Positions 7,701 to 16,531 of a stretch of DNA of 64,000 nucleotides are shown here, one piece after another. Below the pieces are notes generated by a model. That model searched no databases. It had not been told where the DNA came from and was given only the letters and a program-made list of their open reading frames with translations. Each line of letters starts with the position of its first letter. Within the stretch, counting starts at the first letter, position 1. Source of the stretch: Brevundimonas subvibrioides (lineage in GTDB: Bacteria > Pseudomonadota > Alphaproteobacteria > Caulobacterales > Caulobacteraceae); assembly GCF_002280785.1 (NCBI RefSeq), contig NZ_NCEQ01000007.1, forward strand, positions 310,001 to 374,000. The letters run 5' to 3'. Made by a program: the position numbers and the translations under genes.

Positions 7701-8252
7701 ATGGCCGAGCCGAGAAACCGATATTCGATCGTGTCGCTGGTCTTCCACTGGGGACTGGCGCTGCTGGTCCTGTGCCAGGTGCTGCTGATCACAGCGAAGG
7801 AGGCGACCGACGGGCCGATCTCGCGCGAGTTCTTGCAGATCCACAAGGCTCTGGGCCTGACGGTGCTCGTCCTGACCCTCGCGCGAATCGGCTGGCGGAT
7901 GGCCAACCCGGCCCTGCCCATGCCGCCTGGCACGCCGGACTGGCAGAAGTTCGCAGCCAAGGCGACGCATGTGCTTTTCTATGTGCTGCTGATCGGCATT
8001 CCGATGTTCGGCTGGGCGGCGGCGAGCGCGGGCGGACGGGACATCCCCTGGTTCGGGCTGTTCAACTGGCCGCTTCTGCCCGTCGAACAGAGCCGCGATA
8101 TGGCCGGGACCCTCATGGGCCTGCACGAGGCCGGGGTTAAGGTGCTGTACGTCTTGCTCGCCCTGCATGTGCTGGCGGCGCTGAAGCATCATTTCGTCGA
8201 TCGCGACAATGTCCTGCACCGGATGATCCCCCTGATTCGCCGGCGGCCCTGA
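7701..8252 (+). CDS. Cytochrome b561 family membrane protein
   Basis: 183 aa, start ATG 7701 with a GGGGGAAG site upstream. Four membrane segments are evident: IVSLVFHWGLALLVLCQVLL, ALGLTVLVLTLARIGW, HVLFYVLLIGIPMFGW and VKVLYVLLALHVLAALKHH. Histidines in FHW, QIHK, ATHV and ALHVLAALKHH are the likely ligands of two b hemes. The family transfers electrons from quinol, sometimes to superoxide (CybB). It lies one base before a YceI gene, a recurrent pairing in proteobacteria. Confidence 0.88.
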   Translation: MAEPRNRYSIVSLVFHWGLALLVLCQVLLITAKEATDGPISREFLQIHKALGLTVLVLTLARIGWRMANPALPMPPGTPDWQKFAAKATHVLFYVLLIGIPMFGWAAASAGGRDIPWFGLFNWPLLPVEQSRDMAGTLMGLHEAGVKVLYVLLALHVLAALKHHFVDRDNVLHRMIPLIRRRP

Positions 8253-8253
8253 G

Positions 8254-8820
8254 ATGCGCCTTGCCCTGATCGCACTGTTGATCGGGGCGGCCTGTCTGGC
8301 GACGGGCGCGAGCCGGGCCGAGGTCGAGCGCTGGGCCGTCGTCCCGGGTGATTCGGCCATCACCATGCGGGTCGGGACCCCGGTCGGCGCGCGGACCGGG
8401 CGGTTCACGCGCTGGACGGGGGATATCCGTTTCGATCCCGACGCCCCGGAGACGGCGCAGGTCGCTATCGAGGTCGAGGCGGCGTCGCTGAGAATGGATG
8501 ACGGCCGCCTGACGTCCACGGCGGCCGGTGCAGGCTTTCTCGACAGCGGACGCTATCCCCGCATCGCCTTCCGCCTGACCGGGCTGGAACCGGCCGGCGC
8601 CCAGGGCTTCACGGCCCGTGCGGACATCACGGTCAAGGGCGTCACACGGTCTGTGACCTTCCCCGCGACCTTGCGCAGCGAAGGGCGGACGGCGCAGATG
8701 ACCGGCGGCTTCTCGCTGGATCGGGCGGCCTTCGGTATTGGAACGCGTGGACCGTGGAACGGACTGATCGGACGGCAGGTGAGGGTGGACGTGTCCCTGG
8801 CGACGCGCACGGTCGGCTGA
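8254..8820 (+). CDS. YceI family periplasmic lipid-binding protein
   Basis: 188 aa with an N-terminal signal peptide ending near ATGASRA. The mature part follows the YceI lipocalin-like pattern: WAVVPGDSAITM, a fragment ending RFTRWTGDIRFDP, AASLRMDDGRLTS, FLDSGRYPRIAF and VKGVTRSVTFPATL. Family members bind isoprenoid or amide lipids in a beta barrel. The start lies one base after the cytochrome b561 stop, so both are probably one transcript for a quinone- or lipid-related envelope function. Confidence 0.88.
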   Translation: MRLALIALLIGAACLATGASRAEVERWAVVPGDSAITMRVGTPVGARTGRFTRWTGDIRFDPDAPETAQVAIEVEAASLRMDDGRLTSTAAGAGFLDSGRYPRIAFRLTGLEPAGAQGFTARADITVKGVTRSVTFPATLRSEGRTAQMTGGFSLDRAAFGIGTRGPWNGLIGRQVRVDVSLATRTVG

Positions 8821-9731
8821 GCGGCGTCGAGGGCGCCGTCGCGGCGCTGAAGGCCGGCGAGCTGCTGATCCTGCCGACCGAGACCGTCTATGGGCTGGCG
8901 GCGGACGCGGGGAACGCCGAGGCGGTGGCGAAGATCTTCGAGGCCAAGGGACGGCCGCGGTTCAATCCCCTGATTTCGCATGTGGCGGATGCCGTGGCGG
9001 CCGAGCGGGTCGCCGTCTTCAACGATGCGGCGCGGCGTCTGGCGGCGGCCTTCTGGCCCGGGCCGCTGACGATCGTGGCCCCGTGCCGGGACATGACGGT
9101 TGTCAGCGATCTGGCGCGTGCAGGGCTGGACAGTATCGCGGTGCGGGTCCCCGGCCATGCCAGGGCGCGGGCGGTGCTGGACGCGTTCGGCGGTCCCGTA
9201 GTGGCGCCCTCGGCCAACCGCTCCGGGCGGCCCAGTCCGACGACCTTCGCCGACGCCATGGAAGAGACGGGCGCCTTCGCGAGCGCGGCGCTGGACGGCG
9301 GGCCTTGCGCGGTCGGGGTCGAGAGCACGGTCGTTTCGGTGCTGGACGGGCGGGTCTCCCTGCTGCGGCCGGGGTCGGTGACGCGCGAGGAGATCGAGGC
9401 CCTGGTCGGGCCGCTGGACGGGGCGGGCGAGGGGCATCGGTCGCCAGGGCGGCTGACAAGGCACTATGCGCCCGTGTCGCCGGTGCGGCTGGAGGCGATG
9501 AGCGTTGCAGACGGGGAAATCCTGCTCGGCTTCGGGCCGGGGGTCGGCGTCGAGCGCTGGAGCCTGAGTCCGTCCGGCGACTTGCGCGAGGCGGCGGCGA
9601 ACCTGTTCCGGCTGTTGCGTGAGGTGGATCGGGAGCGGCCCGTAGCGATCGCCGTGGCGCCGATCCCCGCCACCGGACTGGGCGAGGCGATCAATGATCG
9701 ATTGGCGCGCGCGGCCGGCTTCGTCGGCTAG
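8754..9731 (+). CDS. L-threonylcarbamoyladenylate synthase (Sua5/YciO/YrdC)
   Basis: 325 aa. The YrdC domain has LPTETVYGLAADA, KGRPRFNPLISHV and SANRSGRPSPTTF; the C-terminal Sua5 domain begins after SPGRLTRHYAP. It makes the TC-AMP intermediate for t6A37 in tRNA from threonine, bicarbonate and ATP. The only usable start upstream of the domain is GTG 8754, which overlaps the YceI gene by 67 nt. The stop overlaps the convergent patatin-like gene through CTAG at 9728-9731. Confidence 0.9.
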   Translation: MERTDRTAGEGGRVPGDAHGRLSGVEGAVAALKAGELLILPTETVYGLAADAGNAEAVAKIFEAKGRPRFNPLISHVADAVAAERVAVFNDAARRLAAAFWPGPLTIVAPCRDMTVVSDLARAGLDSIAVRVPGHARARAVLDAFGGPVVAPSANRSGRPSPTTFADAMEETGAFASAALDGGPCAVGVESTVVSVLDGRVSLLRPGSVTREEIEALVGPLDGAGEGHRSPGRLTRHYAPVSPVRLEAMSVADGEILLGFGPGVGVERWSLSPSGDLREAAANLFRLLREVDRERPVAIAVAPIPATGLGEAINDRLARAAGFVG

Positions 9732-10807
9732 CCGAACCGCGCCTGCAGATCGACGCTCGACCGCAGCCCCACATCTCCCAAGCAACTGTCCAGCCATTCC
9801 TCCGCCGCCGCGCGCCCGCGGGTCTTGAGGTCGTTCAGGAAGGTCCATTCGGTGTTGAACTTGGATCCCAGCGACAGGTCGCCCAGCCAGCCGTCGGCCT
9901 CGATGGCGTGCATCAGGATGTGGCGATACTGGGCGCGGGCGGAGGGCGTGAGGCGGCCGTCCTCGATGAGCTCCTGGACGAAGGCGACGGCGCGCAGTTC
10001 GGCGACCAGCGGCGCGTTGAATACGACCTCGTTCAGCCGGTCCATGATGTCGCCGGCGGCCTTGGGCGCTTCGGCGCGCTCGAAGGCGTTGAGGGTGATC
10101 AGCAGGACGTCGTCCGGCGTGTCCTGGTAGAACAGGGGCCACAGTGGCGGGTTGGCGAGGTAGCCGCCGTCCCAATAGGGCTCGCCGTCGATCTCCACGG
10201 CGTGGAACAGGTGCGGCAAACAGGCGGAGGCGAGCAACACCTGATCCGTGATCTCGCTCGAGGTGAAGACGCGGGACTTCGCATGACGGACGGCGGTGGC
10301 GGCGACGAAGAACTTCACGTCGGACGTACGGACGGCCTCGAAATCGATCGTGGCCTGCAGAACCCGCTTGAGAGGATTGTGATTGAAGGGATTGAATTCA
10401 TAGGGCGACATCGACATCGCCAGGGTTTCTGACGCGCGCCACAGGGGCGAGTCCTTCAGCCAGGTCGGCTGCAGGGCATTGGACCAGATGGAGGTGTCGC
10501 CGAAGACGTTCTTGCCGCCCGACTGGTTCGTCTCGCGCCACAGTTTGTCCAGCGCCTCGCGGGCTCCGTCGGCGCCGCCGGTGGCCAGGCCGGAGACCAG
10601 GGCCGCGCCATTCATGGCTCCGGCCGAGGAGGCGGTGACGGCCCGGATGTCGACGACGTCGGCTTCGAGCAACCGGTCGAGCACGCCCCACTGGAAGGCG
10701 CCGTGCGCGCCCCCGCCCTGAAGCGCCAGGCAGATGGGGCGGCGACCGCTGACGGGCGGTTCAGGCGCTGCGGGCGCCGGGGTCGACTTGCGTTTGAAAA
10801 GCGCCAT
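9728..10807 (-). CDS. Patatin-like phospholipase, DUF3734-type
   Basis: 359 aa. Oxyanion loop LQGGGAHGAFQWG (29-41), nucleophile Ser61 in TASSAGAMNG and the Asp of WDGG form the patatin Ser-Asp dyad. The nucleophile elbow is A-S-S-A-G, lacking the first Gly of GxSxG. The gene follows the 3-hydroxybutyrate dehydrogenase gene by 18 nt on the same strand. That pairing is frequent in alphaproteobacteria and suggests action on lipid or short polyhydroxybutyrate esters. No signal peptide, so probably cytosolic. Confidence 0.88.
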   Translation of the reverse strand: MALFKRKSTPAPAAPEPPVSGRRPICLALQGGGAHGAFQWGVLDRLLEADVVDIRAVTASSAGAMNGAALVSGLATGGADGAREALDKLWRETNQSGGKNVFGDTSIWSNALQPTWLKDSPLWRASETLAMSMSPYEFNPFNHNPLKRVLQATIDFEAVRTSDVKFFVAATAVRHAKSRVFTSSEITDQVLLASACLPHLFHAVEIDGEPYWDGGYLANPPLWPLFYQDTPDDVLLITLNAFERAEAPKAAGDIMDRLNEVVFNAPLVAELRAVAFVQELIEDGRLTPSARAQYRHILMHAIEADGWLGDLSLGSKFNTEWTFLNDLKTRGRAAAEEWLDSCLGDVGLRSSVDLQARFG

Positions 10808-10825
10808 CGTCCCCCGGCAGTCGTC

Positions 10826-11686
10826 CTATTGAGCGGTCCAGCCGCCGTCGATGGAGAAACTCGCCCCGTTCGCGGAGGCTCCCAGGTCCGAGACCAGATA
10901 GAGGAAGAGACCGGCCAGTTCGTCGGTCGTGACGAATCGCTTGGTCGGCTGGGCCGCCAGGATAACGTCCTTGAGCACCTGATCCTTCGAGATGCCGCGC
11001 GTGCGGGCCTGATCAGCGATCTGCTTCTCGACGATCGGCGTCTCGACGAAGCCCGGACAGATGGCGTTGCAGGTGATGTTGTCCTGCGCCAGCTCCAGGG
11101 CCACGGTCTTGGTGAAGCCGAGGACGCCATGCTTGGCGGCGACATAGGCGGACTTGAACGGCGAGGCGACGAGGCCGTGGGCCGAGGCGATGTTGACGAT
11201 CCGGCCGCGGCCCTGCGCCTTCATGATCGGGATGGCGGCGCGGGTGGCGTAGAAGGTCGAGGAGAGGTTGATCGCGATGATCTTCTCCCACTGGTCCGAC
11301 GGGAATTTCTCGACCGCCTCGACGTGCTGAATGCCGGCGTTGTTGACCAGGATGTCGAGCCGGCCGAGCTGATGCCTGGCATAGGCGACCATGTCGGCGA
11401 CCTCGTCGCCCTTCAGCATGTCGGCAGCGTGATAGCGGACCCGGACGCCGCAACTGGCCTCCATCTCGGCGCGGGTGCGCTCGATCTCCGACGGGTCGCC
11501 GAGACCGTTCAGGACGACGTCGCCGCCGCGCGAGGCGACCGCCCGGGCGAGGGCGAGGCCGATGCCGGACGTCGAGCCCGAGATAACGGCCACCTGGCCC
11601 TTCAGGTCGTTGGGATCACGATAGACGGGGCGCTCGGTCTCCGAGCCGTCCTTCTTGCCGGGCCATTGGAACATGGGGTCGTTCAC
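10826..11686 (-). CDS. bdhA: D-3-hydroxybutyrate dehydrogenase (SDR family)
   Basis: 286 aa short-chain dehydrogenase. The cofactor motif is SGSTSGIG, followed by NNAGIQH, with Ser in NIASAHG and Tyr/Lys in YVAAKHG as catalytic residues. The stretch GFVETPIVEKQI and the ending FSIDGGWTAQ are typical of BdhA. It converts 3-hydroxybutyrate to acetoacetate with NAD. It has about 30 more N-terminal residues than the shortest homologues. With phaC at 57116-59095 it fits a polyhydroxybutyrate cycle. Confidence 0.9.
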   Translation of the reverse strand: MNDPMFQWPGKKDGSETERPVYRDPNDLKGQVAVISGSTSGIGLALARAVASRGGDVVLNGLGDPSEIERTRAEMEASCGVRVRYHAADMLKGDEVADMVAYARHQLGRLDILVNNAGIQHVEAVEKFPSDQWEKIIAINLSSTFYATRAAIPIMKAQGRGRIVNIASAHGLVASPFKSAYVAAKHGVLGFTKTVALELAQDNITCNAICPGFVETPIVEKQIADQARTRGISKDQVLKDVILAAQPTKRFVTTDELAGLFLYLVSDLGASANGASFSIDGGWTAQ

Positions 11687-11782
11687 TCTCGTCTCTTGCC
11701 CTTGTCCGCGTCGATCGGACGCGTCGGGGGTCTCTGGTTTGCCGGGACTCTAACCTTTCGCGACTGCGAAGGCGACCCGGTC

Positions 11783-12556
11783 TCAGGAATTTCCCTGCCT
11801 GGTGAATATCCAGTCGGTCTCGGTCGAGGCTGATTTCTGGAAGCGGTAGCCGTCGCGATCGAACGCCTTCAGGTCGCTCGCGGTTTCGATCCGCTCGTCG
11901 ATGGCGAACCGGGCCATGGTCCCCCGGGCCTTCTTGGCGAAGAAGGAGATGATGCGGCTTTCGCCATCCTTTTCCTCGCGGAAGTGAGGGGTGACGACAG
12001 GCAGTTTCAGCGCTCTTGCGTCGATCGCGCCGAAATATTCCTGGCTGGCGAGGTTGACCAGTCCGGGATCGGATTGGCCTTCGGCGTCCGCGTTGAGCTG
12101 TTTCGAGATCCGGTCACCCCAGAAGTCGTAGAGACTGGACCCGCGCCGGGTCTTCAGCCTGGTGCCCATCTCGAGGCGGTAGGGCTGGATGCGATCCAGC
12201 GGACGCAGCAGGCCGTAGAGGCCCGACAGGATGCGCAGATGATCCTGGGCGAAGACGAGGCCAGCCTTGTCGAGCGTCCGGGCGTCGAGCCCCTGGTAGA
12301 CGTCGCCGTCGAAGGCGAAGGCGGCCTGGATGCCGGCGTCGAGCGCGTCGGGCTCGAAGGCCTTGAACCGGGCCTGATTGAGCTTGGCGAGATCGGCGGA
12401 AATGCCCATCAGACGGCGCAGATCGGCCTGGCTCTGGTTGCGCGCCGTCTTCGACAAGGTCGATGTGTCGTCGACGAAGCGGCGGTGTGTCGCCGCGACG
12501 TCGTGCGAGGGTTCGGTGAAATCCAGCCGCTTGGCGGGAGAAAGCACGATCAACAA
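11783..12556 (-). CDS. yaaA: Peroxide stress protein YaaA
   Basis: 257 aa, essentially the length of E. coli YaaA (258). I chose TTG 12556, which yields MLIVLSPAKRLDF, the family N-terminus, with GGAG about 10 nt upstream; no ATG or GTG fits. Conserved blocks are SQADLRRLMGIS, QDHLRILSGLYGLLRPLD, YRLEMG and VTPHFRE. Known members lower free iron and limit DNA damage during hydrogen peroxide stress. Confidence 0.9.
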   Translation of the reverse strand: MLIVLSPAKRLDFTEPSHDVAATHRRFVDDTSTLSKTARNQSQADLRRLMGISADLAKLNQARFKAFEPDALDAGIQAAFAFDGDVYQGLDARTLDKAGLVFAQDHLRILSGLYGLLRPLDRIQPYRLEMGTRLKTRRGSSLYDFWGDRISKQLNADAEGQSDPGLVNLASQEYFGAIDARALKLPVVTPHFREEKDGESRIISFFAKKARGTMARFAIDERIETASDLKAFDRDGYRFQKSASTETDWIFTRQGNS

Positions 12557-12624
12557 GGGCAGGGCGCTCCGTTCGTCAGCCGCGGGGTTTAGGCGGGTTC
12601 GGCGACGGTTTGAAGCCGGTTGCG

Positions 12625-14031
12625 CTAGAACAGCACCGCCGGGTTCATGATCCGCTGCGGATCGATCGCCTTCCTGATCGCCTGCATGGTGGCGATCTCC
12701 AGCGGCGACTTGTAGCGGCGCGCCTCGTCGGTCTTCAGGCGGCCCAGACCGTGCTCGGCCGAGATCGACCCGTCGTAACGGGCGACGATGTCGTGAATGA
12801 CCCGCGACCCGTCCAGCCAGCGGCCGAGGAAGGCCGGCAGGTCGCCGCCGGGCGGGCACAGGATATCATAGTGCATATTGCCGTCGCCGACGTGGCCGAA
12901 GGCGCTGACCCGGGCGCCGGGCTCGAACGCCTCGACGGCGGCGGTGGCTTCATCGAGGAAGTCGGCGATGCGGCTGACGGGGACGGAGACGTCGTGCTTC
13001 CAGCCGCCGCCCTCGGGCCGTTGGGCGCCCGATTGCTCCTCGCGCAGCTTCCAGAAGTCGCGGACCTGGGACTCGTTCTGGGCGATGGCGGCGTCGGTGA
13101 TCAGGTCTTCCTCGAAGGCCGCGGTCAGGATGCGTTCCATCCCGGCCTCGGCCGCACCGGGTTCGCCGGAGGTCAGTTCGATCAGCACGTACCAGGGCTG
13201 GACGCTGTCCAGCGGCTCGCGCACGCCCGGGATGTGTCTGATGGCGAATTCGACGCCGATGCGCTTCATCAGCTCGAAGGCCTCGACCCCGCCGCCGGTC
13301 TCGGCCTTGGCGCGGGCCAGGAGCTGGATGGCGGAATGGGCGCTGGCCAGACCGACGACGGCGGTGGCCCGGCTGCGCATGATCGGGAACAGTTTCAGGG
13401 TCGCGGCGGTGACGACGCCCAGCGTGCCCTCGGCGCCGATCAGCAGCTGTTTCAGGTCGTAGCCGGTGTTGTCCTTGCGCAGCCGCTTCAGGCCGTTGAA
13501 GACCTGGCCGTCCGGCATGACCGCCTCGATGCCGAGCACCATGTCCCGCATCATGCCGTAGCGCAGGACGGCCGTGCCTCCGGCGTTGGTCGAGATGACG
13601 CCTCCGATGGTGGCCGTGCCCTCGGCTGCGAGGCTGAGGGGGAAGAAGCGGTCGACCCTGGCGGCCAGTTGCTGGGCCTCCAGCAGGGTGACGCCCGCCT
13701 CGACCGTCATGGCGTCGTCGAGGGGGGTTACATCGCGTACGGCGCGCAGGCGGCGTGTCGACAGCAGCACCTCGCCCATCGGGATCTGGCCGCCGACCAG
13801 GCCCGTGTCGCCGCCCTGGGTCGTGATGGCGACGCCGTGGCGGGCGCAGATTTCCACGGCGCGGGCGACCTCGCCCGTCGTGCCGGGCTTCAGCATCAGG
13901 GGGGTGTGTCCCTTCCACTTGTTGCGCCATTCGGTGAGCCACGGGGCGATTTCGGACTGATCCTCCGTCCAGCCCGAGGGGCCGAGCGCGGCTTTCAGTT
14001 CGTCGAGGGCGGTGGAGGAGGGGGAGGCCAT
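12625..14031 (-). CDS. FAD-binding 2-hydroxyacid dehydrogenase (GlcD/D-2-hydroxyglutarate dehydrogenase-like)
   Basis: 468 aa from ATG 14031; an in-frame ATG at 14070 would add 13 residues. The FAD_binding_4 domain shows ITTQGGDTGLVGGQ and EGTATIGGVISTNAGG; the C-terminal FAD-oxidase domain shows FGHVGDGNMHYDI and EHGLGRLK. The two His of the GHVGDGNMH motif and the EHG motif are the expected metal/substrate residues. It oxidises a D-2-hydroxyacid (2-hydroxyglutarate or lactate) and passes electrons to ETF or quinone. Which substrate is not decidable from sequence. Confidence 0.9.
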   Translation of the reverse strand: MASPSSTALDELKAALGPSGWTEDQSEIAPWLTEWRNKWKGHTPLMLKPGTTGEVARAVEICARHGVAITTQGGDTGLVGGQIPMGEVLLSTRRLRAVRDVTPLDDAMTVEAGVTLLEAQQLAARVDRFFPLSLAAEGTATIGGVISTNAGGTAVLRYGMMRDMVLGIEAVMPDGQVFNGLKRLRKDNTGYDLKQLLIGAEGTLGVVTAATLKLFPIMRSRATAVVGLASAHSAIQLLARAKAETGGGVEAFELMKRIGVEFAIRHIPGVREPLDSVQPWYVLIELTSGEPGAAEAGMERILTAAFEEDLITDAAIAQNESQVRDFWKLREEQSGAQRPEGGGWKHDVSVPVSRIADFLDEATAAVEAFEPGARVSAFGHVGDGNMHYDILCPPGGDLPAFLGRWLDGSRVIHDIVARYDGSISAEHGLGRLKTDEARRYKSPLEIATMQAIRKAIDPQRIMNPAVLF

Positions 14032-14108
14032 GGCGTCTTGTCTCAAAGCCTTGCCGTAGACGCTACTCAAAAGAGGGGGGCAGCCAAAACAGACGCTAGG
14101 GTGGCGTC

Positions 14109-14525
14109 ATGAACGATTCCTCCATGACGCCTGTGCCCGCCGTCGGCGTGGTTTGCCTGAAGGGCGACGAGGTCCTGCTGATCCGGCGCGGGACGCCGCC
14201 GCGGATGGGGGAGTGGAGCCTGCCGGGAGGACGCATCGAGCCCGGCGAGCGCGCGGTCGATGCGGCGCTGAGGGAGCTCGTCGAGGAGACGGGGGTCGAG
14301 GCGCGCATTCTCGGCCTCATCGACGTCGTGGACGGCATCTTTCCCGAGGCGGGGCGACACTATGTGCTGATCGACTATGTCGCCGAATGGACCGGCGGCG
14401 AGGCGGTCGCGGGCGACGATGCGGCGGACGCCGTCTTCATGCCCATCGCGACCGCCATGGCTGCCGTGGACTGGGCCGAGACGCGGCGAGTGATCGCCCA
14501 GGCCGTCGCGTTTCGCCAAGCTTGA
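14109..14525 (+). CDS. NUDIX hydrolase
   Basis: 138 aa. A full Nudix box runs from GGRIEPGE through LRELVEETGV, matching GX5EX7REUXEEXGU. The N-terminus AVGVVCLKGDEVLLIRRG and the loop MGEWSLPGG are typical of ADP-ribose or nucleoside-diphosphate-sugar pyrophosphatases of the MutT group. It is divergent from the FAD dehydrogenase gene with about 77 nt between starts. Substrate not assigned. Confidence 0.9.
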   Translation: MNDSSMTPVPAVGVVCLKGDEVLLIRRGTPPRMGEWSLPGGRIEPGERAVDAALRELVEETGVEARILGLIDVVDGIFPEAGRHYVLIDYVAEWTGGEAVAGDDAADAVFMPIATAMAAVDWAETRRVIAQAVAFRQA

Positions 14526-14663
14526 CGGCATTGTCAGGTCCCGTCACTTACCCTAGCGTACTGCAAAGACGACACATTTGGGTGACGGCCCGGACGATTC
14601 CGTCCTCGGTCGCTCTCTTTTGAACTTTGGCCGGCATCCCGCCGGCCTCGGGGGACTACACAG

Positions 14664-15077
<414 letters not shown>

Positions 15078-15102
15078 TCTTCCAACTCGCCTTTTTGCGA
15101 CG

Positions 15103-15137
15103 CGGCGGCTCCCGGGAGGGGGCCGCCGTTTTCGTTT
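15103..15137 (+). terminator. Rho-independent terminator
   Basis: 11-bp stem (15103-15113 with 15118-15128, one T-G wobble), loop GGGA, followed by TTTTCGTTT. It lies 26 nt after the poly-Glu gene stop. Confidence 0.8.
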
Positions 15138-15202
15138 GCGGCGCCCGGATTCCGTGGCGTGGCGGCTCGGCTCGGGTTAACCTGCCGCCAGGAGGATCCT
15201 GA

Positions 15203-16051
15203 ATGACCTATTTCGCCGTTGTGCTGCTGGTTTTCGCAGTCATTTTCGTGTTCAGCACCGTCAAGATCGTGCCCCAGGGGCGGGAGCTGACGGTCGAGCG
15301 GTTCGGCAAATACACCAAGACGCTGAAGCCCGGCATCAGCATCCTGATCCCGTTCGTGGAACGGATCGGCCGGCGCATGAACATGATGGAGCAGGTCCTG
15401 GACGTGCCCCAGCAGGAGGTCATCACCAAGGACAACGCCATGGTGAAGGTCGACGCCATCGTCTTCATCCAGGTGATGGACGCGCCGAGCGCCGCCTATC
15501 GGGTCACCGAGCCGTGGGGCGTCAAGGTCAACCGGATCGAGATCAAGGACCTGACCCCGCCGGTCGACATCACCAACGCCATGGCCCGCCAGATGAAGGC
15601 CGAGCGCGAACGCCGCGCCGTGATCACCGAGGCCGAGGGCGAGAAACAGGCCGCCATCGCCCGCGCCGAGGGCGCCAAACAGGCGGCGATTCTCGAGTCC
15701 GAAGGTCGCAAGGAGGCCGCCTTCCGCGACGCCGAGGCCCGCGAACGCGCCGCCGAGGCCGAGGCCAAGGCGACCGCCATGGTGTCCGAGGCCATCGCCC
15801 GCGGCGACGTCAACGCGATCAACTACTTCGTCGCCCAGAAATACGTCGAGGCCTTCGCCGAACTGGCTCGCAACCCGACCGCCAAGACGGTCATCGTGCC
15901 CGCCGAGATGAGCGGCCTGGTCGGGACCATCGCCGGAATCGGCGAACTGGTCGGACTGGCGCGCAACCAGCAACAGGCGGCGCGCCCGGCTCCGCCAGCG
16001 CCGCCTGCGCGGTCCACCCGGTCCGGCGGCTCCGTGCCGCCGACGGCATGA
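15203..16051 (+). CDS. SPFH/stomatin-like membrane protein (QmcA type) with an internal deletion
   Basis: 282 aa. An N-terminal membrane helix (residues 2-20) is followed by VKIVPQGRELTVERFGKYTKTLKPG and MNMMEQVLDVPQQEV, as in QmcA. At residues 99-106 the text reads YRVTEPWGVKV. In E. coli QmcA about 45 residues (the part with NLTMTNIRTVLGSMELDEML) lie between the matching YEV and NPWGIKV. Reading frame is kept. The coiled-coil tail (AEGEKQAAIARAEGAKQAA) and FVAQKYVEAF are intact. It pairs with the NfeD gene downstream, as qmcA does with ybbK. It may be a reduced but stable form, or impaired. Confidence 0.88.
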   Translation: MTYFAVVLLVFAVIFVFSTVKIVPQGRELTVERFGKYTKTLKPGISILIPFVERIGRRMNMMEQVLDVPQQEVITKDNAMVKVDAIVFIQVMDAPSAAYRVTEPWGVKVNRIEIKDLTPPVDITNAMARQMKAERERRAVITEAEGEKQAAIARAEGAKQAAILESEGRKEAAFRDAEARERAAEAEAKATAMVSEAIARGDVNAINYFVAQKYVEAFAELARNPTAKTVIVPAEMSGLVGTIAGIGELVGLARNQQQAARPAPPAPPARSTRSGGSVPPTA

Positions 16052-16065
16052 CGGAGATCTGAGCC

Positions 16066-16527
16066 ATGGGCGCCCTTCTCGACATCTATGCCGCCCAGCC
16101 GTTCTGGATCTGGCTGGCCGTGGGTGTGCTGCTGCTCGCAATCGAGGCGTCGCTGTCGACCGAATGGCTTCTCTGGCCGGCGGTCGCAGCCGGCGTGGTC
16201 GCGGTCCTGACCGCCCTGGGGCTGCGGATGGGGCTGGCCGTCGAGGTCGGTCTTTTCGCAGGCCTGACGGTGCTGGCGACGGCGCTGTCGCGGCGCCTGA
16301 TCCGACGGGTGAACCCGGAAGATCACCCCGACATCAACGACCGCGATCTGCGCCTCGTCGGACAGCGGGCGCGGGTCGTTCAGGCCTTCGTCGAGGGCAG
16401 GGGACGGGTCTTCGTCTCCGGCGCCGAATGGGTCGCCCTGATCGACGGCGACGCGCCGCCCGTGGGCGACAGCGTCGTGGTGGATCGCCTGGAAGGTCCG
16501 TCGCTGAAGGTCCGGCGCGAGGCCTGA
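16066..16527 (+). CDS. NfeD family membrane protein
   Basis: 153 aa. Two to three membrane segments (FWIWLAVGVLLLAIEASL, LLWPAVAAGVVAVLTALGL, VGLFAGLTVLATALS) are followed by a C-terminal OB-fold-like domain (LVGQRARVVQAFVEGRGRVFVSGAEWVA). This short NfeD form lacks the ClpP-type protease domain. It lies 14 nt after the SPFH gene; the two families work together in membrane microdomain or quality-control functions. Confidence 0.9.
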   Translation: MGALLDIYAAQPFWIWLAVGVLLLAIEASLSTEWLLWPAVAAGVVAVLTALGLRMGLAVEVGLFAGLTVLATALSRRLIRRVNPEDHPDINDRDLRLVGQRARVVQAFVEGRGRVFVSGAEWVALIDGDAPPVGDSVVVDRLEGPSLKVRREA

Positions 16528-16531
16528 CCGG

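Noticed and set aside
12610..14112. A 500-codon frame opposite the FAD dehydrogenase.
   Set aside because: Antisense shadow with no recognisable domain.
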